DNA from: JAAFHB01 sp038240855
GTDB taxonomy: Bacteria > Bacteroidota > Bacteroidia > Bacteroidales > Prolixibacteraceae
Length of the DNA: 11,157 nt
Reading direction: 5' to 3'
Assembly (NCBI GenBank): GCA_038240855.1
Contig: JBBRGI010000104.1
Coordinates: 1 to 11,157, forward strand
Shown here: positions 1-6,161 of the stretch, piece by piece
How the letters are laid out: each line of letters begins with the position of its first letter
Position numbering within the stretch: the first letter of the stretch is position 1
Notes under the pieces: generated by a model
Seen by the model: the letters and a program-made list of their open reading frames with translations, nothing else
What the model was told of the DNA's origin: nothing
Databases searched by the model: none
Position numbers and translations under genes: made by a program

Positions 1-232
1 TGTGGAAAAAGTAGTAGCCGAAGATCGTCGGGCTACCGAAGTACAGATGAAAGAAAACGGTTTCTGGCTGAGCTACCTGACAAGTCAGTTTCAGAACGAT
101 GAAAGTCCCGAGCAGATTCTTTCGTACCAGGAGTCATTAAAGAAAATCACGCCCGAGGCATTAAAGGTTGCCGCCAACAAATACCTCAACGGTGACAATC
201 TTGTTCGGCTCGTGTTGCATCCGGGTAAATAG
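1..232 (+). CDS. M16 family zinc peptidase, C-terminal fragment (5' end outside window)
   Basis: Only the last ~76 residues are present; the reading frame is open to the left edge, so the GTG at position 2 is almost certainly an internal valine codon and not a start. The segment has the usual C-terminal look of PqqL/insulinase-type M16 proteins: an N-G-F-W-L stretch (about residues 19-23), a helix ending K-I-T-P-E, then the A-A-N-K-Y-L and L-V-R-L-V-L-H-P pieces that close the last M16 domain. The catalytic HxxEH motif would lie far upstream and cannot be checked. In Bacteroidota such proteins are usually exported proteases of about 900 residues. The gene converges on mtnA; no clear terminator hairpin was found in the 223-bp gap. 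The family call rests on recalled motifs. Confidence 0.75.
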   Translation, partial: VEKVVAEDRRATEVQMKENGFWLSYLTSQFQNDESPEQILSYQESLKKITPEALKVAANKYLNGDNLVRLVLHPGK

Positions 233-455
233 GAAGGGAATTTAATTTATAAAAAGAGTTCATTTCTCCAGTGATTCAGCGGGATAAAAAGTTCGGATGG
301 AATCACAAGTATTTCGATATCAAGGCGATAATCAAATTTAACGTATCCTTCGTTTGGTTGAACAGGGTTCTTAATGATGGTTAAAGGTAGGTCAAAGATG
401 ATGACCGGTGATTAATGTGTAATATTCAATGTTAATTGATCATTGTTCATTGTTT
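233..455. other. Convergent intergenic gap with a possible gene remnant and short imperfect repeats
   Basis: No gene with a credible start is seen. On the minus strand a frame is open for 54 codons from 411 down to the stop at 247-249, without ATG and preceded by an in-frame TAA (412-414). Its translation looks protein-like (contains VQPNEGYVKFDYRLDIE), but the opposite strand is also open over much of the same stretch, so this is weak. Positions 428-453 hold two imperfect copies of a 13-mer of the form A(A/T)TGTT(A/C)ATTG, ending just beside the mtnA stop. No strong terminator hairpin was found. Confidence 0.3.
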
Positions 456-1571
456 TCAAAGCTGGTATATTCTTTCAGGGAATAGTTTTAGGATGTCGTC
501 TTTTGTCGCCTTGCAGATTCCCCGTTCGGTAATCAGCCCGGTGATATATTTTGCGGGCGTCACATCAAAGCCGTAATTGGCTACTGGAGACCCTTCATTC
601 ACGATTCTGACTTTCCCGATCTGCCCGTTTTCAAGTCTTCCTTCCATCCAACTGACTTCCTCTGAGTCGCGTTGTTCAATAGGAATTTCCCGGATTCCAT
701 CTCTCATCGTAAAATCGATTGTAGTGGAGGGTAGTGCTACATAAAATGGAATCGTGTTGTCGTATGCGGCAAGCGCTTTGAGATAGGTACCAATCTTATT
801 TGCTACATCACCCGTCGAAGTTGTGCGGTCGCTTCCCACAATGCATAAATCGATCATTCCATGTTGCATCAGGTGCCCTCCGGCGTTATCAGGGATCACT
901 GTGTGTGGCACACCTTCCTGCGAGAGTTCCCATGCCGTTAGTCGTGCGCCCTGGTTTCGTGGTCGTGTCTCATCAACCCATACATGAACGGGAATCTTTT
1001 TATGAAAAGCTTTGTAGATGGGTGCCGTTGCTGTTCCCCAGTCGATACAGGCCAGCCATCCTGCATTACAATGCGTCAGAATATTGACCGGCTCACCATT
1101 CTTTGTTTTGCTGATCGCTTCGATTAAATCGCATCCCAGGTTACCGATCGCCTCTGACCAGATAATTTCCCTCCGTTTCATGCGATTGGCTTCATGAAAC
1201 GCTTTTTCGCAAGCCTGTAACCGCGTAGAACAAGTGGTTAATATACCGACTATCTCATCGATTAAAGTAGCCAGGTTAACAGCAGTCGGACGTGCTGATT
1301 TGAGGTATTCAGCGGAGTTTTGAAGGTCGGTTTTCCAGTCATGATCTTTTGCACTGATCAAGCCAAGGTAAATTCCATAGACGCCTGTAACCCCAATCAG
1401 CGGTGCTCCGCGAACGGTCATATTACGGATGGCTTCAAAAGCATCGGCCGGGGTTTTAAGATCGAGGAGATGAAATTCGAAAGGTAATTTACGTTGGTCA
1501 ATGACCTGAATAACCTCATTATTTTCAGGATGAACCCGGATAGTATGCTGATTTTTACCGCTAACGCGCAT
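456..1571 (-). CDS. mtnA: S-methyl-5-thioribose-1-phosphate isomerase (MtnA), eIF-2B-like family
   Basis: Predicted cytoplasmic aldose-ketose isomerase that converts 5-methylthioribose 1-phosphate to 5-methylthioribulose 1-phosphate in methionine salvage. The family signature is complete over 371 residues: RGAP at 54-57 with a following glycine-rich stretch, RPTAVNL at 94-100, THCNAG at 166-171 carrying the expected catalytic Cys168, DETRP at 200-204 followed by QGARLTAWEL, and SDR at 247-249 carrying the expected catalytic Asp248, followed by GDVANKIGTY at 254-263. FDVTPA lies at 335-340 near the C-terminus. The SDRTTSTGD wording, in place of ADRIAANGD, resembles a subgroup recalled from Bacteroidota and Alphaproteobacteria. 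No mtnK, mtnB or mtnD neighbour is present, so use in the related 5-deoxyribose (DHAP shunt) route is possible. The ATG at 1569-1571 is the first in frame that fits the family N-terminus. The upstream gene's terminator separates it from the preceding operon, so it probably has its own promoter in 1572-1663. Confidence 0.93.
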   Translation of the reverse strand: MRVSGKNQHTIRVHPENNEVIQVIDQRKLPFEFHLLDLKTPADAFEAIRNMTVRGAPLIGVTGVYGIYLGLISAKDHDWKTDLQNSAEYLKSARPTAVNLATLIDEIVGILTTCSTRLQACEKAFHEANRMKRREIIWSEAIGNLGCDLIEAISKTKNGEPVNILTHCNAGWLACIDWGTATAPIYKAFHKKIPVHVWVDETRPRNQGARLTAWELSQEGVPHTVIPDNAGGHLMQHGMIDLCIVGSDRTTSTGDVANKIGTYLKALAAYDNTIPFYVALPSTTIDFTMRDGIREIPIEQRDSEEVSWMEGRLENGQIGKVRIVNEGSPVANYGFDVTPAKYITGLITERGICKATKDDILKLFPERIYQL

Positions 1572-1663
1572 TTTATGATGGAAAGGATGAATTTTTTACG
1601 AAGATACGTATTAAGTTTGTTTTCATCGAATTCGGACGCCTCAATGAACTTCCCCACATTTAA

Positions 1664-1696
1664 AGACCCTCAAGGTTTTTAAAACCTTGAGGGTCT
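1664..1696. terminator. Palindromic terminator of the 3895-1711 operon
   Basis: Two perfect 16-base arms (1664-1679 and 1681-1696) surround a single T. The arms have a GC-bearing core (GACCCTCAAGG / CCTTGAGGGTC) and A/T ends that would form the loop. It begins 15 bp downstream of the stop of the minus-strand gene at 1711, and on the minus strand the stem is followed by TTTA, as expected of an intrinsic terminator. The core is of a type I recall as dispersed in Bacteroidota intergenic regions; this needs a genome-wide search. Confidence 0.7.
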
Positions 1697-1710
1697 AAGA
1701 CAGGTTTATA

Positions 1711-2712
1711 TTACTCCTTACTGAAAGCGGCATCGAATGCCAGTGTACTTGGAGAGAAATCTTTCTTTTTAACGTATTCGCACGATTCTGCGGCACCCAG
1801 TTCACGGTCCATACCGCTGTCTTCCCATTCAACAGAAAGAGGGCCGGTGTACTGTATATCATTCAGTGCCCGGATGATTTTCTCAAAATCGATCTTTCCG
1901 CGACCTACGCTGCGGAAATTCCAGAAGCGGCGGTTATCACCAAAATCAGTATGACCACCAAACACGCCAATTGTGCCGGGCTGATCGTTCCAGGTTACAT
2001 CTTTCATATGAACGTGGAAGATCCGGTCGCTGAATTCGTATATAAACCGTACGTAATCAACGCCCTGGTAACCGAAGTGGCTGGGATCGAAATTAAAACC
2101 AAAAGCAGGGTGATTATTTACTGCTTTCAGAGCCCTTTTGGCCGTTTCGATATCAAAGGCAATCTCGGTAGGATGAACCTCGAGCGCATATTTAATTCCC
2201 ATTTCCTGGTAAGCATCAAGAATCGGGATCCAGCGTTTAGCAAAGTCCTTATATCCATCTTCGAGGGTTTCCTGTGAAACAGAAGGGAAGGAGTAGAGAT
2301 ATGGCCAGATGGAACTTCCCGTAAAACCATTCACTACCTTCAAACCAAGACGCTTGGCTACACGTCCTGTTTCGATAACTTCGGCTGCAGCCCTTTGACG
2401 GATTCCCTCCGCGTCGCCATCTCCCCAGATTGCTTCCGAGAGCATTCCTTTATGGCGCATATCGGGATTGTCGCAGACAGCTTGTCCTACAAGGTGAGTC
2501 GAGATCGACAACAATTGAAGATCATACTTTTTCAGCAATGCAAGTTTGGCGTCGCAATACGCCTGATCTGCTTTATCAACTTCGATATGGTCGCCCCAGC
2601 AGGCCAGTTCAAGACCATCGTATCCGAATGATTTGGCTTTTTGTGCTACTGTTTCAAGCGTCAGATCGGCCCATTGGCCGGTAAAAAGTGTTACTGCTCT
2701 TTTCATTATCAT
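1711..2712 (-). CDS. Sugar phosphate isomerase/epimerase-like TIM-barrel protein (xylose isomerase-like, AP endonuclease 2 fold)
   Basis: A 333-residue cytoplasmic protein with no signal peptide. Features of the metal-dependent xylose-isomerase-like barrel are visible: G-F-D-G-x-E-like GYDGLEL at 30-36, strand-end ligand candidates Glu178 and His180 in LEVHP, Asp209 and His212 in NFDPSHFGYQG, His233 and His235 in HVHMKD, and Glu295 in VEWED. A GRGKID motif sits at 270-275. Substrate is not deducible; family members isomerise, epimerise or eliminate/hydrate keto- and inositol-type sugars. It follows the Gfo/Idh/MocA gene with a 22-bp gap, so the two are very likely co-transcribed and act on successive steps. 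Two starts are possible, ATG at 2712 or the third codon at 2706; an AGGA lies 13 bases before the former. A palindromic terminator follows the stop. Confidence 0.88.
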   Translation of the reverse strand: MIMKRAVTLFTGQWADLTLETVAQKAKSFGYDGLELACWGDHIEVDKADQAYCDAKLALLKKYDLQLLSISTHLVGQAVCDNPDMRHKGMLSEAIWGDGDAEGIRQRAAAEVIETGRVAKRLGLKVVNGFTGSSIWPYLYSFPSVSQETLEDGYKDFAKRWIPILDAYQEMGIKYALEVHPTEIAFDIETAKRALKAVNNHPAFGFNFDPSHFGYQGVDYVRFIYEFSDRIFHVHMKDVTWNDQPGTIGVFGGHTDFGDNRRFWNFRSVGRGKIDFEKIIRALNDIQYTGPLSVEWEDSGMDRELGAAESCEYVKKKDFSPSTLAFDAAFSKE

Positions 2713-2734
2713 TAGTTTTATTTGTCCTGCTTAG

Positions 2735-3895
2735 TTATTCGGCAAATTTTACCCATTTCTGCTGGTCGTTGTAACCTGCTTCCACAACGGTATCGATAAA
2801 CTGCATTCCGCGGATACCATCTTCGACGGTGGGGAAATCGAGCCATTCGGCTTTTGGTGTTTCACCATTCATTTTCGCGCGAACTGTGAATGAGAAATTA
2901 CGGTAAATATTGGCAAATGCTTCAAGGTAGCCTTCGGGATGTCCACCAGGAGTACGGGTATTGTGTTTCGCAATGTCACTCATATAGCCCGATCCCACAC
3001 GGACAACTTCTGCTGGTTTATCACTCCATTTGATCATTAAGGTATTGGGCTCGTGCTGCAACCAGTCGAGGCCGCCTTTATCACCGTAAACCCTTAGCCG
3101 GATTGCATTTTCTTCGCCTGCAGCAATCTGTGTGGCAACCAGTACACCTTTTGCGCCATTGTTGAAACGGAGCAAAGCTGTCCCGTCATCATCAAGCAAA
3201 CGGCCTGGTACGAATACGTTGAGTTCAGCACAAACTTCGACTGTTTTCAGTCCTGTTACATATTCTGCCAGATGATGAGCATGAGTACCGATATCGCCCA
3301 TACAACCTGCCTTACCGGAACGTTTTGGGTCTGTACGCCACGAAGCTTGCGGGTTTCCCGAATCTTCGAGTTTGGAAGAGAGCCATCCCTGCGGATATTC
3401 GACAAGCACCTTACGTATTTTCCCAAAATCACCCCGACGTACACGCTCGCGCGCTTCCTTAACTGCAGGATAACCGGAATAGGTATGCGTAAGCGCAAGA
3501 GTCAGACCCGTCTCCTCCACTTTTGCCTTTAATTGTTTGGCTTCACCGAGGGTAAATGTGATGGGTTTATCGATCACCACGTTGAACCCGTTTTCAAGTG
3601 CCATCATGGCCGGTTCGAAGTGTGCAAAGTTGGGCGTAACTATGGTTACGAAATCCATCCGTTCGCCTTCAGGAAGTTTCACCTCGTTCTCAAACATCTC
3701 TTTGAACGTAGTATATACGCGGTTGTCGGGCAGGAAATACGATTTTCCTGATGAGATTGATACATCAGGGTTAATGCTAAAACACCCGCAAACCAGTTCG
3801 ATCTGGTTGTCCATAAGGGCTGCAAGACGATGAATTGCACCTATAAAGGCGTCGCTTCCTCCACCTACCATTCCCATTCGCAATTTTCTATTCAT
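2735..3895 (-). CDS. Cytoplasmic Gfo/Idh/MocA family NAD(P)-dependent oxidoreductase
   Basis: A 386-residue dehydrogenase. The N-terminal Rossmann fold shows MVGGGSDAFIG at 9-19 (dinucleotide-binding loop), TPNFAH at 87-92, and DKP at 109-111, the counterpart of the family's EKP with its catalytic lysine Lys110. The C-terminal sugar-binding domain has GDIGTHAHH at 200-208, giving His205, His207 and His208 as active-site candidates, and a GGHPEGY segment at 317-323. No export signal is present, in contrast to the second member of the same superfamily at 4726-6123. It is the first gene of a two-gene operon with the TIM-barrel protein. Such pairs are common in Bacteroidota and Planctomycetota and in known cases handle inositols or 3-keto-sugars; the actual substrate is unknown. 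No perfect -7 promoter element was found upstream. Confidence 0.9.
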   Translation of the reverse strand: MNRKLRMGMVGGGSDAFIGAIHRLAALMDNQIELVCGCFSINPDVSISSGKSYFLPDNRVYTTFKEMFENEVKLPEGERMDFVTIVTPNFAHFEPAMMALENGFNVVIDKPITFTLGEAKQLKAKVEETGLTLALTHTYSGYPAVKEARERVRRGDFGKIRKVLVEYPQGWLSSKLEDSGNPQASWRTDPKRSGKAGCMGDIGTHAHHLAEYVTGLKTVEVCAELNVFVPGRLLDDDGTALLRFNNGAKGVLVATQIAAGEENAIRLRVYGDKGGLDWLQHEPNTLMIKWSDKPAEVVRVGSGYMSDIAKHNTRTPGGHPEGYLEAFANIYRNFSFTVRAKMNGETPKAEWLDFPTVEDGIRGMQFIDTVVEAGYNDQQKWVKFAE

Positions 3896-4059
3896 GATTT
3901 TGAATTTATTATAGTTAAGTGTTTTTATTTGGCAATAAAGTTACAAACAAACTTTAATGAATTGGTTTAACAACTCATTTTTTACAAAGGAATAAACACA
4001 TTTTGTTATGAATGGTCAGAAAATCCGACATAATGGTGTTATTTTCGCGGCTGGAAGAA

Positions 4060-4113
4060 CGCCAGTAGACCATAATAGCCGGAGTACACCGTCCGGCTAA
4101 AAGAGTATTGGCG
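4060..4113 (+). promoter_or_regulatory. Nested hairpin in the leader of the M15 peptidase gene
   Basis: Inner stem: 8 perfect base pairs, 4076-4083 with 4092-4099 (TAGCCGGA/TCCGGCTA) and an 8-base loop. Outer stem: 4060-4067 with 4106-4113 (CGCCAGTA/TATTGGCG), 8 pairs if read as plus-strand RNA with one G-U wobble; on the minus strand that pair becomes a C-A mismatch. An 8 x 6 internal loop joins them. No T-run follows on either side, so it is not a simple terminator. It lies 49 bases before the chosen start of the M15 gene in a divergent 266-bp gap, so it may be a structured 5' leader or an operator. Function unknown. Confidence 0.4.
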
Positions 4114-4161
4114 TTTAATTGTGCGGTGCCTGTGATTAAAATCTCTAAAAATGAAAAAATA

Positions 4162-4665
4162 ATGGCCTCTAAAAAACGAAAACCATTAATCAGACAATTG
4201 ATCAATACCCTTATTTTGACGATAATTATTTCGGGTGTTTATATTTCTTATACAATTATATATGATTTGCGGGTACGTTTTATCAACAATTCTGAACTGA
4301 GCAATCTTGCTGGCATAAATAAAAAGTATGCAGTTCGCTTTGAGGAGTTTGTTGACGAAATTGAAAAGAAAACAGAGTGGAAGGTTTTAATCATTAGTGG
4401 CTTACGTACGAAGGAGGAACAAATTCAGTTAAAACGCGATAATCCGCGCAATGCTGCAGTCAGCAAAAGCCGTCATGTATTGGGGCGTGCTGTTGATATT
4501 AATCTGTATAAGCGTGAAGGTCTTGGTATTGTGTGGTTGAAAAAGAGTAGCTCAGTAGCTTCGTGGCGAAGAACTGGTGTTACAGATATCGCAAAACGAC
4601 ATCAGCTTTTATGGGGTGGATTATACCGGAATTATCATGATCCGGTTCATTTCGAGATCAATTAA
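4162..4665 (+). CDS. Membrane-anchored M15 family zinc peptidase (D-Ala-D-Ala carboxypeptidase/VanY-like fold)
   Basis: 167 residues from the ATG at 4162. Residues 2-12 are basic (ASKKRKP...), residues 13-34 form one hydrophobic segment, and the rest is a small peptidase domain, giving a cell-envelope protein anchored by its N-terminus. The zinc site is recognisable: SGLRT at 79-83, the SxHxxGxAxD motif at 103-112 with His105 and Asp112, and DPVHFE at 160-165 with His163. This is the M15 pattern for enzymes cutting D-Ala-D-Ala or L-Ala-D-Glu bonds in peptidoglycan stem peptides; bond specificity cannot be told. The frame is open to a TTG at 4108, but the ATG start gives a proper K/R-rich anchor. 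It stands alone, divergent from the 3895 operon and convergent with the 4726 gene. The stop codon lies inside a palindrome. Confidence 0.82.
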   Translation: MASKKRKPLIRQLINTLILTIIISGVYISYTIIYDLRVRFINNSELSNLAGINKKYAVRFEEFVDEIEKKTEWKVLIISGLRTKEEQIQLKRDNPRNAAVSKSRHVLGRAVDINLYKREGLGIVWLKKSSSVASWRRTGVTDIAKRHQLLWGGLYRNYHDPVHFEIN

Positions 4666-4708
4666 AATATGCAGAGACGTTGCATGCAACGTCTCTGCAT
4701 ATTTTAAT
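4661..4708. terminator. Perfect 48-bp palindrome, probable bidirectional terminator or dispersed repeat
   Basis: Two exact 24-base arms (4661-4684 and 4685-4708) meet with no spacer. The core is GCAGAGACGTTGCA and its complement; the outer 8 bases of each arm are A/T only (ATTAAAAT/ATTTTAAT), supplying U-rich tails in both directions. It begins in the last codon of the M15 gene and includes its TAA. It lies 17 bp from the stop of the minus-strand gene at 4726, so it can end transcription from both sides. The core resembles short palindromes I recall scattered in Bacteroidota genomes. Confidence 0.75.
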
Positions 4709-4725
4709 ATTAACTGAGCGTGATA

Positions 4726-6123
4726 TTACGCTTTAGCTATCTTTTTATCTTCTTTTTTGGGCTCTTTAGCCTTGCCGGGAACATAAACTACATAACTGCT
4801 CATATCAACTGCACCGATTTGCAGGTTTTCAGGAAGATAAGTCAACGTTGAATTGCTGATCTCTTCCCATGTTACTGACTTACCTGAATAAGCTGATTCA
4901 CGCCCCATAATTCCTGTAAGACATGAAATGGCTGTTTCTTCGGCCTGGTTAATAGGGGTGTTCGACCTGATATGGTTTACGAAGTCAACATGCTCAAGCA
5001 CGTAAGGATTAAGCTGTTTGAAGTCGGCTTTTTCTTTTTCCTTATCAAAACTCCAGAGCACTGTTCCCTGAAGATCTGTGATTTCCATTGTATTGCTGCT
5101 CCAGGCACCTTTTGTTCCCTGGATATGTTCCGAAACGTTGTTTGCGCATCCGTCAATCTGGCGGCACATGCTGTGTAAATGAACTCCGCCTTCATATTCA
5201 AAGTCAACACTGAACATATCGTACTGGTCGCCTGATAACCTGCGTTGTTTTGCACCAAATCCGACTGCTTTCACCGGTTTTTTACCAAAGAACCAGTTGA
5301 ATACGTCGAGGTTATGAACATGCTGTTCAACAATATGATCACCTGAAAGCCATTTCCAGTTTACCCAGTCGCGAACCATGAATTCCATATCTGTCCATTC
5401 CGGTTTACGGTCCCTGTACCATAACATCGACTGGTTCCAGTAAACATTTCCTGATACAATTTCACCGATCAGACCGCTTTGAATCTGTTTGAAACTTTCA
5501 ACATAGCTTCTCTGATGATGACGTTGCGTTCCTGTAACTACGCAAAGTCCCTGTGATTCCGCTTTTTTTGCTGTTGCCATAATTGAACGGGCACCAACCG
5601 GGTCAACACAAATGGGTTTTTCCATAAATACGTGTTTCCCTGCCTCTACGGCTGCTTCAAAATGGGTAGGACGAAATACCGGTGGAGTGGCAATGATGAC
5701 CAGGTCAACTCCGGCGGCAATTACGTTTTTATAATTGTCGAAACCTGTAAAGCACATATTGTCAGGAACTTCTACCTGATATTTTTCTTTAAGTCCTTTG
5801 CGGCAATCGTTAATGCGATCCATGAAAAGGTCTCCCAGTGCTACGACCTGAAGATTAGGCGCTGAATCAAGGAAATTCTGAACGGCACCTGAACCTCTTC
5901 CGCCGCAACCGATCACACCGGCTCTTAAAATTTTACCATCATTGGCTTTATCTACCAAATCAGGAATATAGGCTCCGGCTAATGATTGTACCGGCACTAA
6001 TTTGGCCGGTCCTGAAGAGGTGCAGGATGTCATAATGGCTCCCGCGCCCATAGTCCCAACAGCACCAACAACTGCTGAAGTCTTGAAAAAATCTCTCCTG
6101 TTAAACGAATTTTTTTTAGTCAT
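4726..6123 (-). CDS. Tat-exported Gfo/Idh/MocA family oxidoreductase, possible lipoprotein
   Basis: 465 residues. The N-terminus is a twin-arginine signal: FNRRDFFK at 7-14, then a hydrophobic alanine/glycine stretch (16-31). MTSC at 31-34 may be a lipobox placing Cys34 at the mature end, which would tether the protein to a membrane. The Rossmann domain starts with RAGVIGCGGRGSG at 67-79; EKP is at 168-170 with catalytic Lys169, and QHVHNLDVFNW at 267-277 provides the conserved His/Asp of the active site. The C-terminus is lysine-rich. Tat export implies folding with the nicotinamide cofactor already bound, as in Zymomonas glucose-fructose oxidoreductase; the superfamily also holds GH109 enzymes that use bound NAD for hydrolysis. 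It is the second gene of an operon, 38 bp after the cytochrome/SUMF1 fusion, which suggests a periplasmic redox role. The substrate is unknown, probably a sugar or glycoside. Confidence 0.9.
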   Translation of the reverse strand: MTKKNSFNRRDFFKTSAVVGAVGTMGAGAIMTSCTSSGPAKLVPVQSLAGAYIPDLVDKANDGKILRAGVIGCGGRGSGAVQNFLDSAPNLQVVALGDLFMDRINDCRKGLKEKYQVEVPDNMCFTGFDNYKNVIAAGVDLVIIATPPVFRPTHFEAAVEAGKHVFMEKPICVDPVGARSIMATAKKAESQGLCVVTGTQRHHQRSYVESFKQIQSGLIGEIVSGNVYWNQSMLWYRDRKPEWTDMEFMVRDWVNWKWLSGDHIVEQHVHNLDVFNWFFGKKPVKAVGFGAKQRRLSGDQYDMFSVDFEYEGGVHLHSMCRQIDGCANNVSEHIQGTKGAWSSNTMEITDLQGTVLWSFDKEKEKADFKQLNPYVLEHVDFVNHIRSNTPINQAEETAISCLTGIMGRESAYSGKSVTWEEISNSTLTYLPENLQIGAVDMSSYVVYVPGKAKEPKKEDKKIAKA

Positions 6124-6161
6124 GATTTCTGTGTCTTAATGGATTAGTATCAAACTCAAAT

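Noticed and set aside
2..4. GTG as the start of the first gene
   Set aside because: The frame is open to the window edge and the product is a C-terminal M16 segment, so this is an internal valine codon.
1599..1606. TATCTTCG on the minus strand as the mtnA -7 element
   Set aside because: One mismatch to TAnnTTTG and no convincing -33 element at the right distance.
4108..4161. TTG start giving an 18-residue longer M15 protein
   Set aside because: The ATG at 4162 begins a basic stretch directly before the membrane segment, as expected of an anchor; the TTG lies inside the outer hairpin arm (4106-4113).
4151..4162. Three-codon ORF ATG AAA AAA TAA just upstream of, and overlapping, the M15 start codon
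   Set aside because: Too short and AT-rich to distinguish from chance; no sign of attenuation or coupling.
3975..4205. Minus-strand 76-codon frame across the 3896-4161 gap
   Set aside because: It overlaps the M15 N-terminus antisense, and its composition looks like translated AT-rich noncoding DNA with no recognisable motif.
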